Positions 44,673 to 53,827 of a stretch of 64,000 bases of DNA are shown piece by piece. Below the pieces are notes generated by a model. It was not told where the DNA came from, made no database searches, and was given only the letters and a program-made list of their open reading frames with translations. This DNA comes from Yaniella halotolerans DSM 15476. Its GTDB lineage: Bacteria > Actinomycetota > Actinomycetes > Actinomycetales > Micrococcaceae. The translations under genes were made by a program, and so were the position numbers. The DNA lies in the NCBI RefSeq assembly GCF_000420805.1, contig NZ_ATVQ01000002.1, positions 310,001 through 374,000 of the forward strand, in the 5' to 3' direction. The stretch's first letter is position 1, and the number at the start of each line of letters is the position of its first letter.

Positions 44673-45305
44673 TTGGCTCAGATTGAAAATATTGTAACTT
44701 CCGGAACCTTCTCACTTGACGGTGAAACCCACAACGTAGACAACAACGTCTACATTGTTGGCGACGATCAGAATGTGATCGTGATTGACCCAGCCCACGA
44801 TGTAGAAAAAGTGCGTGAGGCAATCGGCGGTCGCAACGTATCAGCTATCCTGCTGACCCACGGTCATGATGACCATATCTCCGAGGTCATCAAACTCCGT
44901 GAACTCGTCGATGCACCGGTTCTGATCCACAAGGAGGATCAGATGCTGTGGGATGCTACCCATCCAAATGAAAAACCAGACGGCCACATCAACGACGGCG
45001 ATACATTTACTATCGCTGATGTAACGCTGACTGCTCTTCACACACCGGGCCACTCCCCTGGCTGTGTGGTCTTCCACGCACCAGACCTCGAGGGCGGGGT
45101 GTTGTTCTCGGGCGACACCATGTTCAATGGTGGTCCCGGCGCTACCGGTCGTTCGTACTCAGATTTCGATGTCATCATCGAATCAATCAAGAACAAGATC
45201 TTCCCACTGCCAGAGCACACCAAAGTGCTCACTGGCCACGGTGACTCCACAGTGATTGGTGATGAAAAACCACACCTGGACGAATGGATCAAGCGCGGCC
45301 ACTAA
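44673..45305 (+). CDS. MBL fold metallo-hydrolase paired with MscR
   Basis: 210 residues. The metal motif is LTHGHDDH, with further ligands in HTPGHSPGC, FSGDTMF and TGHGDS, so a glyoxalase II-like binuclear site is intact. By analogy with formaldehyde pathways it may hydrolyse the S-formyl-mycothiol made by MscR (inference). The start is TTG at 44673, one base after the mscR stop, with GGAG seven bases upstream. Starting at an upstream ATG would add sequence overlapping mscR and unlike the family. Confidence 0.87.
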   Translation: MAQIENIVTSGTFSLDGETHNVDNNVYIVGDDQNVIVIDPAHDVEKVREAIGGRNVSAILLTHGHDDHISEVIKLRELVDAPVLIHKEDQMLWDATHPNEKPDGHINDGDTFTIADVTLTALHTPGHSPGCVVFHAPDLEGGVLFSGDTMFNGGPGATGRSYSDFDVIIESIKNKIFPLPEHTKVLTGHGDSTVIGDEKPHLDEWIKRGH

Positions 45306-45320
45306 AAACGCCGCATAACG

Positions 45321-45360
45321 AGTTCGGCTCCGCAATCCTGCCGGGTTGCGGGGCCGAACT
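45321..45360. terminator. bidirectional terminator after the mscR operon
   Basis: A 15-base-pair stem, 45321-45335 with 45346-45360, with one G-T pair and a 10-base loop. It lies between the converging MBL and thioesterase genes. Confidence 0.8.
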
Positions 45361-45377
45361 GTTCCTACCGGATCGTT

Positions 45378-46214
45378 CTAAGCTAGCCGAACAGTCTGTG
45401 ACTGCTCGCAGCGACCAAGTATGCCGTCAGCATCATAGAGGATTGCCGAAGTGATTCCTCCGCCAGTTGCGCCAATATTTGCTGAAGTAGCAAAGCCCAA
45501 CCATGCCCCAACTGGTTCGCGCAAGAAGTGAATTGTCAGATCAACATTGGCAAAAAAGACGTTGTCTGTGCTTGGCTCAGCAATCGGTGCCACCCCGTTT
45601 GCTGTGTCGGTGAGTCCAATCAATTTGACGAATGGTGACGGGGTTTCGCCTTCAATCACATCAATGTCGGTAGTGATCCAAACACGCCCGTGACCCGGGG
45701 TGTGATCGGCAAATTTTCGAGCCTCGATAGATTTGATGAATCCCCCTGGCCAACGCTTCGACATCTCGTCCCATGGTTCTGCTTGATCAACCGGTGGCAA
45801 GGTTGGGTCGTTGAGCTTCGCGATCTGGCTGGTATCCGATGCGATAACCTTCCACGTGCGACCGACAAGTACCGCACGGCCTTGTGCATAAACCGTGGAT
45901 TGGATCAGTTCAATCGTTCGTCCCGGGCGCACAGTTTCGGTGACGACTTTGACTTCGCCGGCATGCAGTTTGCCCAAAATGTCAAAGCTGATACGTGTGG
46001 TGATGAAATCTTCACGCGGTTGATAGGCCTCTAGTTCAGCAGCTACGAGTCCCGAGACCGGTGCCATATGCAATTCGTCATCCTGCCATGCGCCACCTGC
46101 GTGTGCTGTGGAAACAAAATACGAGGTTCGCACGTCCTCGGACATTTCGATGGACTTTACCCGTCGAAAGTACGCAGAATCTTCTATTTTAGTTGGTTCC
46201 TGTGATGAGGTCAT
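45378..46214 (-). CDS. acyl-CoA thioesterase-like double hotdog protein
   Basis: 278 residues in two hotdog halves: about 25-125 (HMAPVSGLVAAELEA, then ISFDILGKLHAGEVKVVTETVRPGRTI) and about 180-275 (DHTPGHGRVWITTDIDV, then FANVDLTIHFLREPVGAWLGF). The overall layout is that of TesB-like thioesterases. The substrate is not known. It follows on from nothing obvious: it is convergent with the mscR operon and 143 bases from the MBL-rhodanese gene on the same strand. Confidence 0.78.
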   Translation of the reverse strand: MTSSQEPTKIEDSAYFRRVKSIEMSEDVRTSYFVSTAHAGGAWQDDELHMAPVSGLVAAELEAYQPREDFITTRISFDILGKLHAGEVKVVTETVRPGRTIELIQSTVYAQGRAVLVGRTWKVIASDTSQIAKLNDPTLPPVDQAEPWDEMSKRWPGGFIKSIEARKFADHTPGHGRVWITTDIDVIEGETPSPFVKLIGLTDTANGVAPIAEPSTDNVFFANVDLTIHFLREPVGAWLGFATSANIGATGGGITSAILYDADGILGRCEQSQTVRLA

Positions 46215-46309
46215 GAGCCTATCTTGCCAGATAGTTGCCGGTCTTGTGAGTTATCGCACGGCTGTGTTTCATGCCCGGTCAGCGAAGGCTGGAAAACTCA
46301 GAAGTTCAA

Positions 46310-46326
46310 GGGGCTCAGCGAGCCCC
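46310..46326 (-). terminator. hairpin downstream of the MBL-rhodanese gene
   Basis: GGGGCTC pairs with GAGCCCC around AGC. On the minus strand it follows the cstB-like stop by about 30 bases and is followed by T-rich sequence. A second GCTCGCTGAG-type copy overlaps its edge. Confidence 0.45.
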
Positions 46327-46357
46327 ACTCAGCGAGCCGAGGTAGATCATTGCTGGC

Positions 46358-47776
46358 TTAACCGGTCACAGTTGCTGCAACGTTACCTTGAGCAGCTGCC
46401 CAACTCCCAAAATCACCGTTGAGTTCTACGATATTAAATCCCTTGCGACGTAAGGCAGAGGCCCCAATTGCGGCCCGACGCCCAGAAGCGCAATAGACAA
46501 CGACCGGGCGTTGCCTTGGCAGTTGGTCAGAGTTCCACACCACGCGGCTCGTAGCCAATCGGTGTGCACCCGGGATATGCCCAGCAGCGTATTCATCAGC
46601 ACCGCGGACGTCCAAGACGAAGTGCTCCTCGAGGGTATCGAGTTCATCGACATCCACTGTGGGCACTCCATCACTGAGAAGTCCATCCAGGCTGGTGGTA
46701 TAACCTGTCAGGGCATCGACGCCAACGCGGATGAAGTGATCACGATATTGCCTGGCTTGCTCTGCATCTGAGGCGAGCACGATCAGATGACGATGTTCTG
46801 TCTCTGGGTCATATGCCCAGGCGATGTGAGTTGCCGCTTTGGTTGCATCTGGGATCGACAACGCTCCACCAACGGCTGCTTCATACCGTTGCCTGTGCGG
46901 ACGAGTATCGACCAGGATTTTTTCGTTGGCTTCAACCAGTGGTTTGAGTTCTGCCGGCGTGTAGCGCACCAATTCTGGCAAGTCACCAAGAATAGCTGGT
47001 CCCTGTCGGTTTTGAGCTTTCATACGGCTAAAATAGGAATGCGCATCTTGCTGATTATTTAGCAGCTCGGCAACGAAACCGTCTTTGTCATTGGCGTCCA
47101 GATACGGTGCCCACCAAGAGAAGTTGCGTTCGTAACCCACGGTGGTTGTTGGCACAGCGCCCAGTGCGCGGCCACATGCTGATCCCGAGCCGTGGGCAGG
47201 TAGCACCTGAACATAGTCCGGCAGCGTCAGGAAGTGATCGCGCAAGGAGTCAAAGAGCTGTTGGGCTCCTTCAAAACGAGTGTCGACTCCCCCGGCTGCC
47301 TCGTCCAGCAGATCAGGACGACCCAGATCGCTGACGAAAACGAAATCACCACTGAGCATAAAGCCAGGCTCGGAAGTTTGCGCACCATCAGTCACGAGAA
47401 ATGACATGTGCTCTGGGGTGTGCCCGGGGGTATGGACTGCTTTCAGCGTGATGTTTCCCAGGGTAATCTCGTGGCTGTGTTTCATGCGTACGGCATCGGC
47501 AAAACCGTCGCCGTAGGTCCAGTCTGGGCCGCCCTCATCGGACACGTAGGCTTGGGCCCCAGTGGCCTTAGCTAATTCGAGCGTGCCTGAAAGATAGTCG
47601 GCGTGGATATGTGTTTCCGCAACACCAACGATTTCCATCCCTTCGCGCTCAGCGAGATCGAGATAGACCTGAATGTCGCGACGCGGATCAATGACAATGG
47701 CGGTGTTGTCGACCTGGCAGCCGATGAAGTAGCTTCCTTGGGCCAGATCTGGATCATAAATATGTTCAAGTAGCAT
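46358..47776 (-). CDS. cstB: CstB-like MBL fold persulfide dioxygenase with two rhodanese domains
   Basis: 472 residues. An ETHE1-type MBL domain (about 1-250) has ETHIHADYLSG, then HTPGHTPEHMSF and MLSGDFVFVSDLGRPD. A pseudo-rhodanese (about 270-365) without an active Cys follows, then an active rhodanese (about 385-470) with VVYCASGRRA. This is the architecture of Staphylococcus aureus CstB (444 residues), which oxidises persulfide to thiosulfate. AAGGA precedes the ATG. It lies 37 bases downstream of a Cys-rich small gene and near the divergent CstR-type repressor, so induction by persulfide is likely. The enzymatic assignment rests on architecture and context. Confidence 0.88.
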   Translation of the reverse strand: MLLEHIYDPDLAQGSYFIGCQVDNTAIVIDPRRDIQVYLDLAEREGMEIVGVAETHIHADYLSGTLELAKATGAQAYVSDEGGPDWTYGDGFADAVRMKHSHEITLGNITLKAVHTPGHTPEHMSFLVTDGAQTSEPGFMLSGDFVFVSDLGRPDLLDEAAGGVDTRFEGAQQLFDSLRDHFLTLPDYVQVLPAHGSGSACGRALGAVPTTTVGYERNFSWWAPYLDANDKDGFVAELLNNQQDAHSYFSRMKAQNRQGPAILGDLPELVRYTPAELKPLVEANEKILVDTRPHRQRYEAAVGGALSIPDATKAATHIAWAYDPETEHRHLIVLASDAEQARQYRDHFIRVGVDALTGYTTSLDGLLSDGVPTVDVDELDTLEEHFVLDVRGADEYAAGHIPGAHRLATSRVVWNSDQLPRQRPVVVYCASGRRAAIGASALRRKGFNIVELNGDFGSWAAAQGNVAATVTG

Positions 47777-47813
47777 GTTGAGTCCTTAAGGGAAGTTTGG
47801 CTGAAATTGTGGC

Positions 47814-47999
47814 TTATCGGCCGAACAACCGGGCTAAGAATCCCGGGTTTGCTGCTTTAGCGGCAGCAATTTCTTGCTGTGTATGTTGGCCGTTGCACCA
47901 CTGGGCCGCAGGAACAGTGGCTTTGACTTCGTTGACGTGCTGGCCGCAGCCAGCCCAAGTGGTTTTTTCGCAGACGTCGCATTTGACCGGTCGGCACAT
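47814..47999 (-). CDS. small Cys-rich zinc-ribbon-like protein under CstR operator
   Basis: 61 residues beginning MCRPVKCDVCEKTTWAGCGQ. Cys 2, 7, 10, 18 and 35 with His 21 and 39 form a CxxC, CxxH, CxxxH layout suited to binding zinc. I recognise the MCRPVxCxxCxKxTWxGCGxH pattern as a widespread small bacterial family of unknown function. A GAGGA precedes the ATG. It is the first gene after the CstR-type promoter and is followed by cstB, so it probably belongs to the persulfide response. Confidence 0.78.
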   Translation of the reverse strand: MCRPVKCDVCEKTTWAGCGQHVNEVKATVPAAQWCNGQHTQQEIAAAKAANPGFLARLFGR

Positions 48000-48034
48000 A
48001 GTGATATTCCTCGCTGGTATTACCGCATATTACT

Positions 48035-48064
48035 TGTATACCCCTGGGGGTATAATTCAGACAA
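48035..48064 (-). promoter_or_regulatory. promoter of the Cys-rich protein and cstB
   Basis: On the minus strand TTGTCT (48059-48064), then 18 bases, then TATACA (48035-48040). Operator 1 fills the space between -35 and -10, a geometry that predicts repression. Confidence 0.6.
48037..48054. promoter_or_regulatory. CstR/CsoR-type operator 1
   Basis: TATACCCC-TG-GGGGTATA, a perfect 8-base inverted repeat. It matches the GC-centred, AT-flanked operators of the CsoR/CstR/RcnR family. It also abuts a TATAAT (48051-48056) on the plus strand. Confidence 0.88.
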
Positions 48065-48079
48065 TACCCTAGGGGGTAT
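48064..48079. promoter_or_regulatory. CstR/CsoR-type operator 2
   Basis: ATACCCTAGGGGGTAT, the same 16-base layout as operator 1 with one mismatch between arms, 27 bases downstream of it. It overlaps the second TATAAT (48077-48082), which probably drives the regulator gene itself. Confidence 0.78.
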
Positions 48080-48116
48080 AATGAAGGCAATTCAAGATTC
48101 AGATGTGGAGTGTCAT

Positions 48117-48395
48117 ATGGTGCAATCAACCGGTTTAGAAAACGACCCGGAAGCGAAAAAGAAGATTATCAATCGCCTGCGTCGGGCGCACGGTCAATTA
48201 GCTGCGGTCATGAACGCGGTCGAAGATGACGCCCACTGTGCGCAGATTGTCCAGCAACTGTCCGCAGTGTCCAAGGCTGTAGATCGGGCGGGCTTTTTAG
48301 TCATCTCGTCTGCACTACAGGAGTGCTTGTCTGAAGACGACATTCATGAAGACGACGTTGCACAGTTAGAAAAACTGTTCATGTCCTTCGCATAA
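48117..48395 (+). CDS. cstR: CstR-like persulfide-sensing repressor (CsoR family)
   Basis: 92 residues from the ATG at 48117, which has GGAG six bases upstream; an ATG at 48081 overlaps operator 2 and lacks a good site. The helical DUF156 core reads INRLRRAHGQLAAVMNAVEDDAHCAQIVQQL. The two sensor cysteines are Cys41 (HCAQ) and Cys70 (LQECL). The copper-ligand His of CsoR, four residues before the second Cys, is Ala here, as it is Asn in S. aureus CstR. Loss of the His indicates sulfur rather than copper sensing. Divergent from cstB. Confidence 0.87.
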   Translation: MVQSTGLENDPEAKKKIINRLRRAHGQLAAVMNAVEDDAHCAQIVQQLSAVSKAVDRAGFLVISSALQECLSEDDIHEDDVAQLEKLFMSFA

Positions 48396-48481
48396 CGTTT
48401 GGCAGCGGCGACGTCGGGGGCTGCCACCTGGTTGGGCCCCGAGGTCTCATGCCGGCCGGGTCTGCGGGGCTTTTCAGACGC

Positions 48482-48529
48482 AAAACAGCCCGCGACCGAG
48501 CACGTGACTGCTCGATGCGGGCTGTTTTT
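48482..48529. terminator. strong bidirectional terminator between cstR and nrdF
   Basis: AAAACAGCCCGC (48482-48493) pairs with GCGGGCTGTTTT (48517-48528), with an inner CGAGCA/TGCTCG stem. A and T runs on either side serve both directions. The preceding 85 bases are GC-rich without a gene. Confidence 0.92.
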
Positions 48530-48551
48530 GCGGCAATGGCTGTGGGGTGAG

Positions 48552-49622
<1,071 letters not shown>

Positions 49623-49630
49623 TTAGTGCT

Positions 49631-51805
49631 TTACAGCATGCAGGAGACGCAGCCTTCAATTTCGGTACCTTCGAGTGCCAACTGGCGAACACGAACGTAG
49701 TAGAGCGTCTTGATGCCCTGGGTCCAGGCGTAAATCTGGGCCTTGTTGACGTCACGGGTGGTCGCGGTGTCCTTGAAGAACAAGGTCAACGACAAGCCCT
49801 GATCGACGTGCTGGGTGGCCTGCGCATAGGTATCGACAATCTTCTTGTACCCAATTTCGTAGGCATCTTCGAAGTACTCGAGGTTATCGTTGGTCAAGTA
49901 CGGCGCCGGGTAGTAGACACGACCCAGACGACCTTCTTTACGAATCTCAACCTTGGATGCCACAGGGTGGATCGACGAGGTCGAGTTGTTGATGTATGAA
50001 ATCGAGCCGGTCGGTGGTACCGCCTGCAGGTTCTGGTTGTAGATACCGTGCTTCATGATCGAAGCTTTCAGTTCTTTCCAGTCCTGCTGGGTTGGAATGT
50101 GTACATCAGCATCGATGAAGAGCTGCGCTACCTTATCGGTGGCTGGCTTCCATTCCTGATCAGTGTACTTGTCGAAGAATTCACCTGATGCATACTTGGA
50201 GTCTTCAAATCCACCGAAGACTTCCTCACGTTCGATCGCGATCTTATTGGACGCGCGCAGTGCGTGATACACCACCGTGTAGAAGTACATGTTGGTGAAG
50301 TCCAGGCCTTCTTCAGAACCGTAGTGGACCTGTTCACGTGCCAGATAGCCGTGCAAGTTCATCTGTCCAAGTCCAATTGCGTGTGACTGGGAGTTGCCTT
50401 TTGCAATGGATGGGACTGATGAAATATCTGACAGGTCTGATACTGCAGTCAGGGCCCGCACTGCTGTTTCGATAGAACCGCCGAAGTCTTCGGAATCCAT
50501 CGTCTTGGCAATGTTCATCGAGCCCAGGTTGCACGAGATGTCTTTTCCAACATGCTCGTAGGACAGGTCTGCGCTGTAGGTGGATGGATCTGAGACCTGC
50601 AGGATTTCCGAACACAGGTTCGACATCGAGATGCGACCCTTGATCGGGTTGGCATCGTTAACATGGTCCTCGAAGACCATGTATGGGTAGCCAGATTCAA
50701 ACTGCAGTTCTGCCACGGTCTGGAAGAAATCACGTGGTGCGATTTTGGTCTTCTTAATACGAGGATCGTCGACCATTTCGTAGTACTTCTCGGAGACAGA
50801 GATCTCGCTGAACGGTATACCGTAGACAGCTTCAACGTCGTAAGGGCTGAACAAGTACATCGGCTCGTTCTTTTTTGCCAGTTCGAAGGTGATGTCTGGA
50901 ACAACCACACCGAGTGACAAGGTTTTAATGCGGATCTTTTCGTCAGCATTTTCACGCTTGGTGTCCAAGAACGTGGTGATGTCTGGGTGGTGTGCGTTCA
51001 GATAAACAGCACCCGCACCTTGACGTGCACCAAGCTGGTTGGCGTATGAGAAGGAGTCTTCAAGAAGCTTCATCACCGGGACTACTCCGGAAGACTGGTT
51101 TTCAATCTTCTTGATCGGAGCGCCCTGTTCGCGCAGGTTTGTCAGGTTCAGCGCTACACCGCCGCCGCGCTTGGACAGCTGCAATGAGGAGTTGATACCT
51201 CGAGCGATGGATTCCATGTTGTCTTCCACGCGCAGCAAGAAGCAGGAGACCAATTCGCCACGCTGGCTCTTGCCAGCGTTGAGGAAGGTTGGGGTAGCTG
51301 GCTGGAAGCGACCCAGGATAATTTCATCAACCAGACGGCTGGCCATGTCCTGGTCACCGCGTGCCAAGTATAGGGCGTTCATGACAACGCGATCTTCATA
51401 GCGCTCGAGGAAGCGCTCACCGTCGAAGGTTTTGAGCGCATAAGAAGTGTAGAACTTGAAGGCGCCCAAAAATGAGGTGAAACGGAATTTGTGTGCGTAG
51501 GCCTGATCGTAAAGATCGAAAACGAACTGCTCTGGGTACTGCGCGAAGGTGGCAGGCTCGTAGTAATCATTTTCGATCAGGTAATCAATTTGTTCTTTCT
51601 TGCTATGGAAGAACACGGTGTTCTTATTAACGTGTTGCAAGAAATACTGCCGTGCAGCTGCGTGGTCAGCTTCGAACTGGATCTCGCCATCAGGACCGTA
51701 GAGATTCAAAATGGCGTTCAGTTCGTGGTATCCCAAATTTTGCCAAGCATCAGGGAGTTTTTTAGCTGACTGAATCAATTCTTGTTCAGTGAGTGTTGTT
51801 GCCAA
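49631..51805 (-). CDS. nrdE: class Ib ribonucleotide reductase alpha subunit NrdE
   Basis: 724 residues. NrdE features are [13 protein letters not shown] near the start, [16 protein letters not shown] with the active-site Cys, and NLCSEILQ. The end is GCVSCML, the swinging thiol pair reduced by NrdH. It reduces ribonucleoside diphosphates. The start is a TTG at 51805 that overlaps the end of nrdI by 31 bases, with AAGGA upstream; no ATG in frame gives a complete N-terminus. Confidence 0.96.
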   Translation of the reverse strand: MATTLTEQELIQSAKKLPDAWQNLGYHELNAILNLYGPDGEIQFEADHAAARQYFLQHVNKNTVFFHSKKEQIDYLIENDYYEPATFAQYPEQFVFDLYDQAYAHKFRFTSFLGAFKFYTSYALKTFDGERFLERYEDRVVMNALYLARGDQDMASRLVDEIILGRFQPATPTFLNAGKSQRGELVSCFLLRVEDNMESIARGINSSLQLSKRGGGVALNLTNLREQGAPIKKIENQSSGVVPVMKLLEDSFSYANQLGARQGAGAVYLNAHHPDITTFLDTKRENADEKIRIKTLSLGVVVPDITFELAKKNEPMYLFSPYDVEAVYGIPFSEISVSEKYYEMVDDPRIKKTKIAPRDFFQTVAELQFESGYPYMVFEDHVNDANPIKGRISMSNLCSEILQVSDPSTYSADLSYEHVGKDISCNLGSMNIAKTMDSEDFGGSIETAVRALTAVSDLSDISSVPSIAKGNSQSHAIGLGQMNLHGYLAREQVHYGSEEGLDFTNMYFYTVVYHALRASNKIAIEREEVFGGFEDSKYASGEFFDKYTDQEWKPATDKVAQLFIDADVHIPTQQDWKELKASIMKHGIYNQNLQAVPPTGSISYINNSTSSIHPVASKVEIRKEGRLGRVYYPAPYLTNDNLEYFEDAYEIGYKKIVDTYAQATQHVDQGLSLTLFFKDTATTRDVNKAQIYAWTQGIKTLYYVRVRQLALEGTEIEGCVSCML

Positions 51806-52266
51806 AATGCATCCAATCCTTCACGAACCTTGGTCACATCGGTTGGAGTGCCCATCAGTTCGAATCTATACATAAGCGGTACGTTCGTCTTTGCCGAGAT
51901 AATGTCGCCGGCAAGACAATAGGCGTCGTAAAAGTTTGTGTTACCAGCAGCGATGACGCCTTGAATCAGCTCTCTGTTGTTTTTTACATTCAGGAATTTT
52001 ATAACCTGTTTGGGAACAACCCCGGGGCCCTTGCCCGCACCGTATGTTGGCAGCATTAACACAAATGGCTCGCGTGCATAGAGGGTTGGTTCACGAGTAA
52101 TCAGCGGCAAACGTGACACGTACTCGTCTTTAAAATCCAATTTCTCTACAAAACGGTGAGTGTAACCAGATACCGAGGAAAAATAGATCAGCTTCGCGTT
52201 GGTCTCCACCAGGTCTTGCGACTCTGGGGATTTTACGAATGATCTATCCTGAACCTGGGTAGTCAT
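51775..52266 (-). CDS. nrdI: flavodoxin-like NrdI
   Basis: 163 residues. [18 protein letters not shown] is the FMN phosphate loop and PTYGAGKG with [15 protein letters not shown] forms the isoalloxazine site. NrdI activates the manganese cofactor of NrdF. It has a 20-residue N-terminal extension. Order nrdH-nrdI-nrdE-nrdF is complete, with nrdE starting inside this gene. Confidence 0.95.
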   Translation of the reverse strand: MTTQVQDRSFVKSPESQDLVETNAKLIYFSSVSGYTHRFVEKLDFKDEYVSRLPLITREPTLYAREPFVLMLPTYGAGKGPGVVPKQVIKFLNVKNNRELIQGVIAAGNTNFYDAYCLAGDIISAKTNVPLMYRFELMGTPTDVTKVREGLDAFWQQHSLNKN

Positions 52267-52304
52267 TTTACCCCTGCTTTCAAAAACTTCTGTTGCAACT
52301 CGTC

Positions 52305-52556
52305 CTAGGCAACGGTCGATGCCGCGGAGCTAGCGTTCTCCAACTCGGCGATCTTATCCGGGCGGAAACCTGACCAGTGATCAGCTTCAGTCATGACGAC
52401 CGGTGCCTGCATGTAGCCAAGAGCACGAACGCGCTCCAGAGCATCCATATCTTGCGACATATCGATAACGTCGTATTCGATGCCTTTTTTGTCCAGGGCA
52501 CGCACGGTTGCGTTGCACTGTACACATGCTGGTTTGCTGTAAACGGTCACAGTCAT
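52305..52556 (-). CDS. nrdH: glutaredoxin-like NrdH
   Basis: 83 residues. The redox motif is CVQC and the end has WSGFRPDKI, the NrdH signature. It is a thioredoxin-reductase-dependent electron donor for NrdE. First gene of the operon. Confidence 0.96.
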   Translation of the reverse strand: MTVTVYSKPACVQCNATVRALDKKGIEYDVIDMSQDMDALERVRALGYMQAPVVMTEADHWSGFRPDKIAELENASSAASTVA

Positions 52557-52683
52557 GATCTATCTCCCTTTGATCGCTGTTTCTAAGCCGGCCAACTCCG
52601 CAGACTTCGTGAATTCGAAGTTTCAACGGTGTTCTCTTGATGAATTCTTGGTGAAGTCCTCATCGGCTTCAACCACAGAGTTA

Positions 52684-52712
52684 ATACTACATCTAGGGAT
52701 CACGAACGCCAA
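52684..52712 (-). promoter_or_regulatory. nrdH operon promoter
   Basis: On the minus strand TTGGCG (52707-52712), then 17 bases, then TAGTAT (52684-52689). The -10 overlaps the first NrdR-like box. Confidence 0.65.
52686..52696. promoter_or_regulatory. NrdR-like box 1
   Basis: ACTACATCTAG, resembling the ACTATATATAG core of NrdR boxes. It overlaps the nrd -10 and lies 33 bases centre-to-centre (three helical turns) from box 2, the usual NrdR arrangement. Confidence 0.55.
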
Positions 52713-52718
52713 GCATAA

Positions 52719-52729
52719 CTAGATGTAGT
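52719..52729. promoter_or_regulatory. NrdR-like box 2
   Basis: CTAGATGTAGT, the exact reverse complement of box 1, placed upstream of the -35. NrdR represses nrd operons when dATP is plentiful; nrdR itself is not in the window. Confidence 0.55.
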
Positions 52730-52758
52730 GATTACATAAGTGTCATTCACCCACAGGG

Positions 52759-52889
52759 TTCTCCACAACTTATCCACCAACGTTCCACGGGATTGAAATT
52801 CGCCGCATCGGCATCATGGTGCGGGTCTACTACAACAGATAAAAAGTTCTCCACATTCCCTCAGGCGCCGAAGATTTGCCCAATCCACA
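52759..52889 (+). promoter_or_regulatory. cluster of DnaA-box-like 9-mers upstream of nrdH
   Basis: TTCTCCACA (52759 and 52847), TTATCCACC (52770) and CAATCCACA (52881) each differ from TTATCCACA by one or two bases, all in one orientation. They occupy the 443-base gene-free gap between nrdH and the HNH gene; nothing else was recognised there besides the nrd promoter. They may be chance matches or a DnaA control site for nrd. Confidence 0.25.
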
Positions 52890-52999
52890 GAAAAAGAATT
52901 TTTTAAGCGGCGTGTTGTACCCCAACCACCACCATTGATTGTGCCGCCGCCCACCCGTAACCCCTATACATTGTGGTCGCTTGGTGGTTCAGAACACCA

Positions 53000-53707
53000 C
53001 TACTTCCTGACGCGCAGCTTTCGTTGGAGCGCCAACCCACCGAGGATGGCTATCGCAACCAGACTGATACTCACCGCAGCTACGACACCGGAGTTTTCTT
53101 GTGCCCAATCCACAAAGTCATTCTGACTGACGCGTTCAGCCAAAGTTTTGGCTGGCAGCGCCCCCACATGGCCACATTGATCCTCTGATAGCACCGAATA
53201 GGCAACATCGTGCTCTGCTGCACTGACTGTTATCAAGTTTTCGCCACCGTGATAGAACGTCAGTTGTCGACCAGCCGACCAGTCATGACCGCCAGAACGG
53301 TGCGCCTCTTCAACGGAAACAACGTGGTCGACGGTAAACGGTTCCGCATCTGCGTCTTGTTGCCGGTCATAGTCCATAGCATCGCCGGTATATGGGTCGC
53401 TTATACCGCCTACGAGCAGGGTGCAACCATCGTCGGCAAGCTGTTGTTCACCAGCTTGGGTATCACGAATCAGCGTATCTTGTACGGCAGTACACCCGGA
53501 GGACCGGTAATACCCTGGTGCTTCATCCGGATCGGGAGTCCATGCCTCTGGTGCAAAGGTTTCCATAGACACTTCTTCGGAGATGGGGATGTGCCCGAGC
53601 AGTTCGAGCGCGGACACGACCGGAACGGCAGCATGTGCCGGGGTCGTCGATAGCGCTAGTCCCGCAAGCAGTGCGGTAGTTGTGAAGAGTTTTTGGGTGG
53701 CGCTCAC
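53000..53707 (-). CDS. secreted, membrane-anchored HNH-like protein
   Basis: 235 residues. An N-terminal signal peptide ends near AHA (residue 26). A domain of about 170 residues with four Cys contains VDHVVSVEEAHRSGGHDWSAGR and ENLITVSAAEHD, the pattern of secreted actinobacterial HNH nucleases (DHVV...NL.aVSA). A C-terminal helix and Arg/Lys tail anchor it outside the membrane. The usual third residue of the HNH triad is not obvious. The start is GTG at 53707. No immunity gene was noticed nearby. Confidence 0.65.
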   Translation of the reverse strand: MSATQKLFTTTALLAGLALSTTPAHAAVPVVSALELLGHIPISEEVSMETFAPEAWTPDPDEAPGYYRSSGCTAVQDTLIRDTQAGEQQLADDGCTLLVGGISDPYTGDAMDYDRQQDADAEPFTVDHVVSVEEAHRSGGHDWSAGRQLTFYHGGENLITVSAAEHDVAYSVLSEDQCGHVGALPAKTLAERVSQNDFVDWAQENSGVVAAVSISLVAIAILGGLALQRKLRVRK

Positions 53708-53827
53708 ATAGTCGAAAGCCTTCGAGAATATATTTCTTGATGATGTTACGGCCCCATCATCGCGCGTTCAATAACTAGGTTCCCTCGAACGTTCATGGAA
53801 CAATGGTGTCTCGTGGAAGCTGAGTAT

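Noticed and set aside
52759-52889. Replication origin
   Set aside because: The DnaA-like sites are imperfect and few, and dnaA, dnaN, rpmH and gidB are not nearby; I keep them only as a possible regulatory cluster.
53120-53160. Sortase signal LPAKT in the HNH protein
   Set aside because: LPXTG requires Thr at position four; this has Lys, and the segment is not next to the membrane helix.
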